From Sphingomonas sp. (GTDB lineage: Bacteria > Pseudomonadota > Alphaproteobacteria > Sphingomonadales > Sphingomonadaceae): 64,000 bases of DNA. The stretch's first letter is position 1; every line of letters starts with the position of its first letter. The DNA lies in assembly GCA_002707985.1 (NCBI GenBank), contig PAOI01000022.1:1-64000 (forward strand), read 5' to 3'. Below are positions 55,170-63,628 of this stretch, one piece after another. The notes beneath the pieces were generated by a model. The model saw nothing but the letters and a program-made list of their open reading frames with translations, had not been told where the DNA came from and made no database searches. The translations under genes were made by a program, and so were the position numbers.

Positions 55170-55178
55170 CCTATAATT
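55170..55178 (+). promoter_or_regulatory. CCTATAATT -10-like element, motA
   Basis: CCTATAATT 33 nt before the motA ATG; identical nonamer to the one facing the porin gene. The region 17 nt upstream is C-rich without a TTGACA-like box. Confidence 0.45.
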
Positions 55179-55211
55179 CTATCGTATCCAGGGAAACGAA
55201 GCACCTAAGTC

Positions 55212-56096
55212 ATGTTAAACGCGGTCGGTTTCATAATCATTCTGGGCTGTGTCTTCGGCAGCTTCATGATGGCTGGCGGGAAGATGGACATCATCACCCA
55301 CGCCCTGCCGCATGAGCTGATGGCAATCGGCGGTGCCGCGATCGGCGCCTTCATCGTCGGCAATTCGATGGCCACGGTGAAGAAGGCGGTTGCCGGCCTG
55401 CTCCGCGCGTTCAAGGGCTCGCGCTGGAAGAAGACCGACTATGCCGATCTGCTGACGCTGTTGTTCCAGCTGCTTTCGACCTTCAAGAAGGGCGGCGCCA
55501 CCGCGATCGAGCCGCATCTGGACAACCCGCACGAAAGCAATCTGTTCAGCGCCTTTCCCCGGATCGTGAAGGATCACCATCTGGTCGAGTTCATCGCCGA
55601 CTATCTGCGGATGATGACGGTGAATTTCGAAGACCCGCATCAGATCGAAGCGGCAATGGAAGCCGATATCGAAAAGCACCATCATGAAGAGCTGGGGCCG
55701 CAGCACGCACTGCAGCTCATGGCCGACGGCCTGCCGGCGATCGGTATCGTCGCGGCGGTGCTGGGCGTCATCAAGACGATGGGCTCGATCGACCAGCCGA
55801 CCGAAATCCTGGGTGCGATGATCGGCGGCGCGCTGGTCGGCACCTTCCTGGGCGTGTTGCTCAGCTACTGCGTGGTCGGCCCGCTCGCCGCCAAGCTCAA
55901 CGAAACCATCGAGGAGGACAGCAAGCCCTTCTCGATCGTGAAGACCGCGATCGTCGCCTATGCACAGGATGTGCCGGTGCAGGTCGCGATCGAAATCGCC
56001 CGACGCATGACGCCCAGCGCCTATGCGCCGACTTTCCAGCAACTTGAAACTGCACTCGACGAGGCGAAAAATGGACTCTCCCCAGCAGCCGCCTGA
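55212..56096 (+). CDS. motA: flagellar motor stator protein MotA
   Basis: 294 residues with four membrane segments: 1 (VGFIIILGCVFGSFMMAGG) and 2 (ELMAIGGAAIGAFIVGNS) at the N-terminus, 3 and 4 near 175-220 (DGLPAIGIVAAVLGVIKTMG; IGGALVGTFLGVLLSYCVVGPLA). The cytoplasmic loop with SNLFSAFPRIVKDHHLVEFIADYLR is the torque-generating region. The proline/glycine-rich LPAIGIVAAVLGV segment is the conserved proton-channel helix. First gene of the long che operon here; its MotB partner is eleven genes downstream. Confidence 0.97.
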   Translation: MLNAVGFIIILGCVFGSFMMAGGKMDIITHALPHELMAIGGAAIGAFIVGNSMATVKKAVAGLLRAFKGSRWKKTDYADLLTLLFQLLSTFKKGGATAIEPHLDNPHESNLFSAFPRIVKDHHLVEFIADYLRMMTVNFEDPHQIEAAMEADIEKHHHEELGPQHALQLMADGLPAIGIVAAVLGVIKTMGSIDQPTEILGAMIGGALVGTFLGVLLSYCVVGPLAAKLNETIEEDSKPFSIVKTAIVAYAQDVPVQVAIEIARRMTPSAYAPTFQQLETALDEAKNGLSPAAA

Positions 56097-56535
56097 GTTC
56101 GTCCCCCAGTTGGTCGATCTCGAGGACATCCTGCCTGTCGATGGCGATCCTGTCGCTGCCGAAGGCGTGGAAACAACAGCCGAAACCGAAGCGGCCGAAG
56201 CCGTCGCCGAAGGCTCCGACGCCATCGAAACCGCGCCCATACCGGCGGAAGACCGCGCGATACGGTTGCCGGCGCACAGCACGACCGTCACTGCCGAGGA
56301 CCTGAAGGTCCGCATGGTGCTCGCCGCCGATCTCGACGGCGAAGTGTCGGTCGATGCCGGCGGCGTCGAAAGCGTCGGCCAGGCCGTGCTTCAGTTGCTG
56401 GTCGCCGCTCGCCAGGAGGCAGAGCGGTCGTCCTACGCATTTTCCATCAACCACCCCAGCCCCGCATTCGTCGACCGCGTCACGCGCTGCCGTCTGGCCG
56501 ACGCCATCGGTATTCAGTCCGGAGAAAGTCTGTGA
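56071..56535 (+). CDS. STAS-domain protein of the chemotaxis operon
   Basis: 154 residues. An acidic/Ala-rich N-terminus (about 1-60) is followed by a STAS/MlaB-like domain (DRAIRLPAHSTTVTAEDLKVRMVLAADLDGEVSVDAGGVESVGQAVLQLLVAARQEAE). ATG 56071 lies inside motA (26-bp overlap). STAS proteins at this position are typical of alphaproteobacterial che operons; the exact function is not established. No phosphorylatable Ser was identified with confidence. Confidence 0.8.
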   Translation: MDSPQQPPEFVPQLVDLEDILPVDGDPVAAEGVETTAETEAAEAVAEGSDAIETAPIPAEDRAIRLPAHSTTVTAEDLKVRMVLAADLDGEVSVDAGGVESVGQAVLQLLVAARQEAERSSYAFSINHPSPAFVDRVTRCRLADAIGIQSGESL

Positions 56536-56897
56536 GCAAGTTGATCCTTACTGTCGATGACTCGGCGAGCATGCGCATGCTGCTCAAGGCGTCGCTGACC
56601 GCGCAGGGGTATCGCATCGAAAGCGCAAATGACGGCGAACACGGCCTTGAGCGCATGCACGAAGTGAAACCCGACCTGCTGATTACCGACATCAACATGC
56701 CGAAGATGGATGGTTTCCAGCTGATCGAAGCGGTCCGTGCCGAGGGCGGTTTCAAGGGCACGCCGATCCTGGTGCTCTCGACCGAATTTTCGGACGAGAA
56801 AAAGGCCCGCGCGCGCAATGCCGGCGCCACCGGCTGGATCACCAAGCCTTTCGAGGCCGAGAAACTGGGGGCGGCGATCCGCCGCGTGTGCCCGTGA
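56532..56897 (+). CDS. cheY: chemotaxis response regulator CheY (first copy)
   Basis: 121-residue single receiver domain. Acidic pocket TVDDSASMR, phospho-Asp in LLITDINMPKMDGFQL, Thr/Ser in LVLSTEFSD, Lys in GWITKPFEAEKL. GTG start overlapping the STAS gene (GTGA). It probably competes with the second CheY for phosphoryl groups from CheA. Confidence 0.95.
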   Translation: MSKLILTVDDSASMRMLLKASLTAQGYRIESANDGEHGLERMHEVKPDLLITDINMPKMDGFQLIEAVRAEGGFKGTPILVLSTEFSDEKKARARNAGATGWITKPFEAEKLGAAIRRVCP

Positions 56898-59083
56898 GCG
56901 ACGAACTCGACGAAATCCAGGCGATCTTCTTCGAAGAGTGCACGGAAGGCCTGACGGTCGCCGAAGAGGGACTGTCGGCCATGCAGAATGGCGACACCTC
57001 GGCGGATACCATCGCCAGCGTGTTCCGTGCGGTCCATTCGATCAAGGGCGGCGCCGGCGCCTTCGGCCATGTCGCGCTGACGCATTTCGCGCACAGCTTC
57101 GAAAACCTGCTCGACGCAGTTCGCGGCGGCAAGATCGAACCGACTCTGCCGCTGGTAAAGGTCATGCTGATCGCGTTTGACACCTTGTCGGATCACGTCT
57201 CGGCAGCAACCGGTCAGGCTGACGTGCCCGAAGACGCCGATATGATCGCGCGCCTGGACGGCATATTGGCCGCCGGCGGCCTGAGCGACGAGGATGAGGA
57301 CCCAGCGCCTGCAGCGTCGACACAGGCCCCTGCCCCGGATGCTGAAGAAGCGCCCGACCCGCCCGCCGAGGACGCCGATCCGTTCGGTTTCGAACCGGTG
57401 ACGGTCGATATCGCCCAGCTCGACGGCGACAAGGTCGGCCCTGCCGACTGGCTGGTCCGGTTCGTGCCCGGCAATGGCGATCTGGCAAATGCCGGCGAAC
57501 CGCTGCTCGTTGTGCGCGAAGTCGAGACACTGGGCGGCGAGATCATCGCAGTCGATTTGGGAGATATGCCCGGGCTGCGCGATCTGGACACCGAATCCGC
57601 CTATTTCGGCTGGACGCTGCGCGTGCCGGGAACGGTCGAGGAATCCGCGATCCGCGATTGCTTCGATTTCGTCTCGCCCGAGGCGGTGGTCGAAATCACG
57701 CGTGAGGAAGGCGCGGTCGCAATGGCAGCGGCGCCGGAACTGCCCGATGTGCGTGCCCAGATCGATCCGGCGGGCGATCTCGACCAGATGCTGTCGGTGG
57801 TACAGTCGATCGCCGACGTGACTGCGGTCGCTTCGCCGTCGCCCAGCCCCGATGCGGCCAGGGATGTCGGCACCAAATTCCCCGACAAGCCGTCGGAAGC
57901 TGTGTCGCAGACCATCCGGGTGGACCTGGTCAAGCTCGACATGCTGCTCAACCTTGTCGGCGAACTGGTGATCCGCAACTCGATCCTGTCCGATCGCCTG
58001 TCGTCCGCCGATCAGCAGCGGGTTGAGCTGCCCGAACTGGCGCGCCTGACGCGTCAGATCCAGGACAATGTCATGTCGCTGCGCGCCCAGCCGATCCGGC
58101 AGGCATTCAGCCGCGTCCCGCGCATGTTGCGCGATCTGGGTGCGGAAACCGGCAAGAACATCAATCTGGAAACCATCGGCGATACGACCGAAGTCGACAA
58201 GGGCGTCATCGAGAAGATCGGCGATCCGCTGACGCACATGATCCGCAACGCCGCGGACCATGGCATCGAAAGCGCCGAGGAACGCATCGCGGCGGGCAAG
58301 ACGCCCGACGGCACGATCCGCCTGTCGGCCGAACAGAAGGGCGCGCGCATCTTCGTACGCGTCAAGGACGACGGCCGCGGCATCAATCGCGAGAAGGTGT
58401 TCGCCAAGGCAGTCGAAAAGGGCATCGTCCCCGCCGACGCACAGCTTTCGAACGAGGAAATCGATCAGCTGATCTGTGCGCCGGGCTTCTCGACTGCGGA
58501 CACGATCTCCAACATCTCCGGCCGCGGCGTCGGTATGGATGTGGTGCGTTCGAACGTCGAAGCGCTGGGCGGACGCGTCGAAATCGCGTCGGTTCCGGGC
58601 GAAGGCACGACCTTCACCATGATCCTGCCGCTGACGCTGGCGATCCTCGATGGCATGATCGTGCGACTTGCGGGTCAACGCTTCGTGTTGCCGCTCGCCC
58701 ATGTCATCGAAACGATCCAGCCCGAGCCGGGTCAGGTCAAGCGTACCACGCCGACCAACGAAGTGATCGACATGCGCGGCGAATATCTGCCGATCAAGCG
58801 TGCGACCGAGATTTTCGGTCTGAACGACGATCGTCCGATCGAGGAATCGCTGGTGGTGATCGTGGAAAGCGACACTGCCGGACAGGTCGGCCTGGTGGTC
58901 GATACGATCGACGACCGCCGCGAAGTCGTGATCAAGAGCCTCGACCAGAACCTGCACCCGATCCGCGGTCTGGGCGGCGCAACCATCCTGGGTGACGGGT
59001 CGATCGCCCTCATCCTCGACATCGAAGCGCTGGTCGCTTCGCCAACCCAAACTCGTTTCTCGCCGAAAGGAATGGCAGCATGA
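56888..59083 (+). CDS. cheA: chemotaxis histidine kinase CheA
   Basis: 731 residues. P1 HPt with phospho-His in FRAVHSIKGGAGAFG (about 50), a low-complexity P2-like linker, dimerisation domain P3 (IRVDLVKLDMLLNLVGELVIRNSIL), ATPase P4 (DPLTHMIRNAADHGIES, VKDDGRGIN, GRGVGMDVVRSNVE) and the CheW-like P5 at the C-terminus (LPLAHVIETIQ, GLVVDTIDDRREVVIKSL). The start could be GTG 56888 or 56894, both inside cheY. Autophosphorylates in response to MCPs and passes phosphate to the two CheY and CheB. Confidence 0.97.
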   Translation: MPVSDELDEIQAIFFEECTEGLTVAEEGLSAMQNGDTSADTIASVFRAVHSIKGGAGAFGHVALTHFAHSFENLLDAVRGGKIEPTLPLVKVMLIAFDTLSDHVSAATGQADVPEDADMIARLDGILAAGGLSDEDEDPAPAASTQAPAPDAEEAPDPPAEDADPFGFEPVTVDIAQLDGDKVGPADWLVRFVPGNGDLANAGEPLLVVREVETLGGEIIAVDLGDMPGLRDLDTESAYFGWTLRVPGTVEESAIRDCFDFVSPEAVVEITREEGAVAMAAAPELPDVRAQIDPAGDLDQMLSVVQSIADVTAVASPSPSPDAARDVGTKFPDKPSEAVSQTIRVDLVKLDMLLNLVGELVIRNSILSDRLSSADQQRVELPELARLTRQIQDNVMSLRAQPIRQAFSRVPRMLRDLGAETGKNINLETIGDTTEVDKGVIEKIGDPLTHMIRNAADHGIESAEERIAAGKTPDGTIRLSAEQKGARIFVRVKDDGRGINREKVFAKAVEKGIVPADAQLSNEEIDQLICAPGFSTADTISNISGRGVGMDVVRSNVEALGGRVEIASVPGEGTTFTMILPLTLAILDGMIVRLAGQRFVLPLAHVIETIQPEPGQVKRTTPTNEVIDMRGEYLPIKRATEIFGLNDDRPIEESLVVIVESDTAGQVGLVVDTIDDRREVVIKSLDQNLHPIRGLGGATILGDGSIALILDIEALVASPTQTRFSPKGMAA

Positions 59084-59571
59084 GCAACACCGACACCGTT
59101 GCCGACCGTAAGATCGTCACTTTCACGCTGGGCAAGCGGATCTTCGGGATCGACATGACCTCGCTGATCGAAATCCGCGAATGGGACGAGCCCACGCCGC
59201 TGCCCAATGTGCCGGCGTTCATCAAGGGCGTTACCAATCTGCGCGGCAATGTGATCCCGGTGGTCGGCCTGTCCGAACGCCTGGGCTGGGAACCAAGCGC
59301 CATTCATCCGCGCTCGTGCATCCTGGTCGTCAGCATCGCGGGCAAGCAGGCCGGTTTCCTGGTCGATGAAGTGACCGACATCGTTGCGATCAACAGCCAG
59401 GAAGTGCAGCCCGCACCCGAAGTGGAGATCGGCGAGCCGAGCGTGATCGCGGGGCTGGTGAGCATCACCGCACGCGGCGCCGACGGCACCAAGTCGCAGG
59501 AAGGCCAGATGGTCCTGCTCCTCGATCTCGACGCGCTGAGCCTCACCAAGCATCTGGACCTGGCGGCGTGA
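59080..59571 (+). CDS. cheW: chemotaxis coupling protein CheW
   Basis: 163 residues: ITFTLGKRIFGIDMTSLIEIREWDEPTPLPNVPAFIKGVTNLRGNVIPVVGL-type sequence, the full CheW beta fold, with the second half SCILVVSIAGKQAGFLVDEVTDIVAI. Couples the MCP tips to CheA. Overlaps cheA by ATGA and cheR by GTGA. Confidence 0.96.
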   Translation: MSNTDTVADRKIVTFTLGKRIFGIDMTSLIEIREWDEPTPLPNVPAFIKGVTNLRGNVIPVVGLSERLGWEPSAIHPRSCILVVSIAGKQAGFLVDEVTDIVAINSQEVQPAPEVEIGEPSVIAGLVSITARGADGTKSQEGQMVLLLDLDALSLTKHLDLAA

Positions 59572-60464
59572 TCCCGGCCGGCGCAAGCGCCCCGGCGGCG
59601 CTCGCCGGCGGCTCAGCGGTCATGTCGGCGGCGCATAATGCGGAACTCAATCCGCGTGAATTCGCCGCCATTGCCGCCATCATGCAGTCGGACGCGCGCA
59701 TCGCATTGAGCGAGGCGAAGGTGACGCTCGTCCAGTCGCGGCTGGCGCGGCGGCTTCGCCAACATGGTCTGGCATCGTTCGCAGAATATGTCCGGCTGGT
59801 CGAAAACGATGCCGACGAGCGCGGCAAGATGGTGGTGGCGCTGACGACCAACCACACGCATTTCTTTCGCGAACCGCATCATTTCGATCATCTGCGCGAA
59901 ACGCTGATACCGATGCTGCAGGAGAAAGCGGCGCGGCGCCAGCCGATCCGTATCTGGTCCGCCGGATGCTCGTCGGGCGAGGAAGTCTATACGATCGTCA
60001 TGTGCCTGCTCGGCACCGATCGCACTTCGGCCTCCTGGCTGCGCAACGCGGATATCAAGCTGCTGGCGACCGACATCTCGCCGCCGGTGGTCGAATCCGT
60101 CCGTCGCGCCTGGTATCCGGACAACGCCGTTCAGGCGATCCCGGAAGCGTATCGCAACGCATGGATGCAGCCGTCCGACGGCGGCTATGTGATGGCCGAT
60201 GCCGCGCGGGCGATGGTCACCGCACGGGTGCTCAACCTGTTCGAACCATGGCCGCTCAAGGCGCATTATGACGCGATCTTCTGCCGCAACGTCATGATCT
60301 ACTTCAACGACGACGCGAAGGAAGAGCTGGAGCAGCGCTTCGTCGATCAGCTGGCGCCCGAAGCCTATCTCTATATCGGCCATTCCGAACGGATGATCGG
60401 CCCCGCTTCGCAACAGATGCGGAGTTGCGGACACACAATTTATCAAAAGGGAGAGTCACGATGA
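59568..60464 (+). CDS. cheR: chemoreceptor methyltransferase CheR
   Basis: 298 residues. N-terminal helical domain (ALSEAKVTLVQSRLARRLRQHGLASFAEYVRLV), then TTNHTHFFREPHHFDHL, the SAM site IRIWSAGCSSGEEVYTIVM, DIKLLATDISPPVVE, and DAIFCRNVMIYFND. The GTG start overlaps cheW; ATG at 59622 is an alternative. Methylates MCP glutamates using SAM; its beta-subdomain would bind the EDWTSF tail of the MCP encoded upstream. Confidence 0.96.
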   Translation: MIPAGASAPAALAGGSAVMSAAHNAELNPREFAAIAAIMQSDARIALSEAKVTLVQSRLARRLRQHGLASFAEYVRLVENDADERGKMVVALTTNHTHFFREPHHFDHLRETLIPMLQEKAARRQPIRIWSAGCSSGEEVYTIVMCLLGTDRTSASWLRNADIKLLATDISPPVVESVRRAWYPDNAVQAIPEAYRNAWMQPSDGGYVMADAARAMVTARVLNLFEPWPLKAHYDAIFCRNVMIYFNDDAKEELEQRFVDQLAPEAYLYIGHSERMIGPASQQMRSCGHTIYQKGESR

Positions 60465-61498
60465 CGGCGCCGGTACGGACACTGATCGTCGATGACAGCG
60501 CCTCGATGCGCGCGACATTGAAGCGCATCTTGTCGGCAGACCCGGAAATCGAAGTGGTCGGCATGGCGCCCGAGCCCTTTGCGGCGCGGGAAATGATCAA
60601 GGCGCTCGATCCCGACGTTCTGACGCTCGACGTCGAAATGCCGGGAATGGACGGCCTGTCCTTTCTCGAAAAGATCATGCGGTTGCGACCGATGCCGGTG
60701 GTGATGTGCTCGACACTCACCGCGCGCGGCGCGGCAGTGACGATCGAGGCGCTGCGCCTCGGCGCAGTCGATTACGTGACCAAGCCGAGCGGCACGCCCG
60801 AAGACATTGCCCGGGACGCAGCATTGCTGTGCGCCAAGGTGAAGTCGGCGGCACGTGCAGCCGTGCGGGCGGGGCCCAATCCGCTGCCGCGCGCCGCAGC
60901 GCCTACTCAGGGCACTTCGTCCGACGCGGTGATCGGTATCGGCTCCTCCACCGGCGGCGTCGAGGCGCTGTTCTCGCTGCTGCCGGCGCTGCCGGACAAT
61001 TGCCCGCCGGTGCTGATCGTTCAGCACATGCCCGCCACCTTCACGCGCAGCTTTGCCGAACGTCTGAACGGCGATTGTGCGGTTCGTGTCGTCGAAGCGA
61101 CCGATGGCACCAGCCTGGAGCGTGGAACCGTCTATATTGCTCCTGGGAGCCAACGGCACATGGAATATGCAAGAGGACGGATAAAGCTGAAGGACGGCGA
61201 TCCTGTGGGCGGCCATCGCCCGGCGGTCGATGTCCTGTTCCGCTCGCTCGTTCCGCTGGGTCCCGCCGCAGTCGGCGTGATCCTGACGGGCATGGGGGCG
61301 GATGGCGCCGCCGGCCTTCTGGAAATGCGCCAGGCCGGCTCCCGCACACTTGCCCAGGCGCGCGACAGCTGCGTCGTCTGGGGAATGCCGCGCGCCGCGA
61401 TGGAAATCGGGGCGGTGGAAAAGGAACTCAGCCTGTCGGCCATGCCCGAGGTCATCCTCGCGGCCTGCCGCACACACACGTTGACAGGGGACGTCTGA
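60461..61498 (+). CDS. cheB: chemoreceptor methylesterase/deamidase CheB
   Basis: 345 residues. Receiver domain (LIVDDSASMRATL, LTLDVEMPGMDGLSF, YVTKPSG) then the esterase with catalytic Ser in IGIGSSTGGVEAL, His in IVQHMPATFT and Asp in GMGADGAAGLLEM. AAGGGAG precedes ATG 60461, which overlaps the cheR stop (ATGA); the ORF-track start is 12 codons too early. Removes methyl groups when phosphorylated by CheA. Confidence 0.97.
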   Translation: MTAPVRTLIVDDSASMRATLKRILSADPEIEVVGMAPEPFAAREMIKALDPDVLTLDVEMPGMDGLSFLEKIMRLRPMPVVMCSTLTARGAAVTIEALRLGAVDYVTKPSGTPEDIARDAALLCAKVKSAARAAVRAGPNPLPRAAAPTQGTSSDAVIGIGSSTGGVEALFSLLPALPDNCPPVLIVQHMPATFTRSFAERLNGDCAVRVVEATDGTSLERGTVYIAPGSQRHMEYARGRIKLKDGDPVGGHRPAVDVLFRSLVPLGPAAVGVILTGMGADGAAGLLEMRQAGSRTLAQARDSCVVWGMPRAAMEIGAVEKELSLSAMPEVILAACRTHTLTGDV

Positions 61499-61887
61499 TG
61501 CCAGCTGCATCGCAGATCAAAGTGATGGTGGTGGACGACCAGACCAGCATGCGCGCCATGATCCGGCGCGCCCTGCAGGATCTGGGTTTCAAGGACGTGC
61601 GCGACAAGGCGAGTGCTCCCGAAGCACTTGCCTCGGTGCGCAGCGACCGGGTCCATCTGATCATCTCCGATTACAATATGCCCGAAATGGACGGCCTGCA
61701 GTTCCTGCAGAATGTCCGCGCCGATCCCGTGATCGGCAAGACGGTGTTCATCATGCTGACGGGGTCTTCGGACCGCGAAGTGGTACAGAAGGCCGCGGCG
61801 CTGGGCGTCAACAACTATGTGGTGAAACCCTTTGCCCCGGCTGCGCTCAAGGAAAAGATCGAGCGCGTCTTTGGCGAGCTGACCTGA
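61498..61887 (+). CDS. cheY: chemotaxis response regulator CheY (second copy)
   Basis: 129 residues. VMVVDDQTSMRAMIRRALQDLGF, LIISDYNMPEMDGLQFLQNV, FIMLTGSSDRE and YVVKPFAPAAL are all receiver landmarks; this copy is closer to motor-binding CheY in its length and Thr/Ser pattern. Start shares one base with the cheB stop (TGATG). Probably the output that binds the flagellar switch. Confidence 0.95.
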   Translation: MPAASQIKVMVVDDQTSMRAMIRRALQDLGFKDVRDKASAPEALASVRSDRVHLIISDYNMPEMDGLQFLQNVRADPVIGKTVFIMLTGSSDREVVQKAAALGVNNYVVKPFAPAALKEKIERVFGELT

Positions 61888-61897
61888 GGATTGCCGG

Positions 61898-62425
61898 ATG
61901 CGCCGTATCCCCATCATCCAGGGCGAGCATGCAGTGGTCTCCGAACCGGGTGTGATGATCTCCACCCTGCTCGGCAGCTGTGTCGCCGTGTGTCTCTACG
62001 ACCCGATCGCGAAGGTGGGCGGCATGAACCACTTCTTGCTGGGCGAACCGAGTGAAGGCCAGGCGGTGTCCGCGATCGACATGCAACGCTATGGCGTTCA
62101 TGCGATGGAACTGCTCATCAACGGGATGATGGGGAAAGGCGCTTCGCGGGCACGGTTGCGCGCGCACATCTATGGTGGCGCCAACATCATTTCCGGGCTC
62201 GGATCGATCGGCTCGTCCAACGCCGCGTTCGCCCGTCGCTTCATGGAAACCGAAGCGATCACGATCGGCCATTGCGATGTTGGCGGCACGCTGGCGCGCA
62301 AGGTTGAGTTTCTGCCGCATGACGGCCGCAGCCGCTGCACCAAAGTGTCGCAGCCGGTGCCCGAGACCGCACCTGTCGCGAAACCCGAACCCGCCGCCCA
62401 TCGCGGCGAACTGGAGCTGTTCTGA
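61898..62425 (+). CDS. cheD: chemoreceptor glutamine deamidase CheD
   Basis: 175 residues. Catalytic Cys in LGSCVAVCLYDP and His in GGMNHFLLGEP, then the Thr/Ser region. YGVHAMELLINGMMGKGASRARLRAHIYGGANII and the later ETEAITIGHCDVGGTLARKVEF are CheD hallmarks. A short Pro/Ala tail is extra. Deamidates receptor glutamines and can stimulate methylesterase-type adaptation. Confidence 0.96.
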   Translation: MRRIPIIQGEHAVVSEPGVMISTLLGSCVAVCLYDPIAKVGGMNHFLLGEPSEGQAVSAIDMQRYGVHAMELLINGMMGKGASRARLRAHIYGGANIISGLGSIGSSNAAFARRFMETEAITIGHCDVGGTLARKVEFLPHDGRSRCTKVSQPVPETAPVAKPEPAAHRGELELF

Positions 62426-62757
62426 TGTCCTGTCTGCCCGTACCGTCGCAGCCCGTTCCCGCGCAGTCGCTGCCCGGATACGATCCCTATTCCCGGGTGC
62501 TGCACAGTGTTCTAGCCAAGGAGATCATCGAGATCCGCGAGAAGCTGGAGGCGCTTGCGGAGGTGCTGGTGTGCGACGAACATTTCGCCACCAATTACCT
62601 CGGGCAGCTGCAGACGTTCGACTATCTGATCCAGCATGCCGACGAATGTGCCGGGCTGATGACGCGGATCGCCGATGGCGAGGATTCGCTCGAAGCGATC
62701 GGCTATGTCCGCCTCGGCGCAGTACAGGATCGCCTCCGCCGGGCCCTGGGAGGCTGA
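62425..62757 (+). CDS. unrecognised small protein of the che operon
   Basis: 110 residues; I do not recognise the family. After a Pro-rich first 18 residues it is predicted mostly helical (YSRVLHSVLAKEIIEIREKLEALAEVLVC; DEHFATNYLGQLQTFDYLIQHADECAGLMTRI) with three Cys. Helical, amphipathic, no membrane segment. The start shares one base with the cheD stop (TGATG), and motB begins 1 bp after its stop, so it is translated with the chemotaxis and stator genes. Functions such as a CheY-P phosphatase or an adaptor fit the position but no CheZ or CheC/X motif is seen. Confidence 0.7.
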   Translation: MSCLPVPSQPVPAQSLPGYDPYSRVLHSVLAKEIIEIREKLEALAEVLVCDEHFATNYLGQLQTFDYLIQHADECAGLMTRIADGEDSLEAIGYVRLGAVQDRLRRALGG

Positions 62758-62758
62758 A

Positions 62759-63616
62759 ATGGCGGTTTCCAACGAGCGGCCCATCATCGTCAAGAAAGTG
62801 AAGAAGGTCGCCGGGGGACATCATGGCGGCGCCTGGAAAGTCGCCTATGCCGATTTCGTGACCGCGATGATGGCATTCTTCATGCTGCTCTGGCTCATCT
62901 CCAATCCCGACAAGGCGCGGCTGAAGGGGCTGGCGGAATATTTCACGCCGACTTCGCCCAACGCATCGCCCGCCACGACGATGACCAATGTGGTGGGCAA
63001 TCAGGCCGGTCAGGGCGGACGCAGCCGTTCCTCGCAAGGCAGCAACCCGGCGAGCGTGGGCGAACCCACGATGGAATCGGGCGTGGTCGGCACGTCGCGC
63101 GGCGGCACCGCCAATGTGCCCGATGCCGCACAGCGCGTACTCGCGAGCGAATTGCGCGTCGCGATCGACACCGTCCCGCAAAATGCCGAAGGCAAGCGCA
63201 ACGTGGATATTCAGCCCTCTCGCGATGGACTGCGTATCACGCTGATGGACAATGACCGACAGGCGATGTTTCGCAGCGGCACCGCCGAACTGAACCCCTA
63301 TGCCCGCGCGATCCTGACCCAGGTGGCGCAAAAGCTGGCGCCTTCGGGCGCTCAGATCGCGATCGAAGGCCATACCGATGGCGGCGGCGGCGACAGCGAT
63401 GCCAATTGGCGGCTGTCGGGCGAACGCGCGCTCTCCGCGCGCCGCGCGCTGATCACCGGCGGACTGCCCGGCGATCGCTTTTCCGAAATCGTTGCGATGG
63501 GCGCGACCAGGCCGGTCTATCCCGGCCAGCCTGACCGCGCCGAAAACCGGCGCATCACCATCATCGTCATCGGAGAGGCTTCCGCCCTGCCGAGCGACAC
63601 CAGTTTCAAATTCTAG
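62759..63616 (+). CDS. motB: flagellar motor stator protein MotB
   Basis: 285 residues. One membrane segment with the essential proton-binding Asp (AYADFVTAMMAFFMLLWLIS), then a Ser/Gly-rich linker and the OmpA/MotB peptidoglycan-binding domain (AIEGHTDGGGGDSDANWRLSGERALSARRALI, with the NRRITIIV end). The start at 62759 (MAVSNERPIIV) follows the upstream stop by one base; the ORF-track start lies in the previous gene. Anchors MotA-MotB stators to the wall. Confidence 0.96.
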   Translation: MAVSNERPIIVKKVKKVAGGHHGGAWKVAYADFVTAMMAFFMLLWLISNPDKARLKGLAEYFTPTSPNASPATTMTNVVGNQAGQGGRSRSSQGSNPASVGEPTMESGVVGTSRGGTANVPDAAQRVLASELRVAIDTVPQNAEGKRNVDIQPSRDGLRITLMDNDRQAMFRSGTAELNPYARAILTQVAQKLAPSGAQIAIEGHTDGGGGDSDANWRLSGERALSARRALITGGLPGDRFSEIVAMGATRPVYPGQPDRAENRRITIIVIGEASALPSDTSFKF

Positions 63617-63628
63617 CGGGAATCGCAC

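Noticed and set aside
56480-59050. 856-residue minus-strand ORF
   Set aside because: Antisense of cheA and cheY; low-complexity RDH-rich composition typical of shadows.
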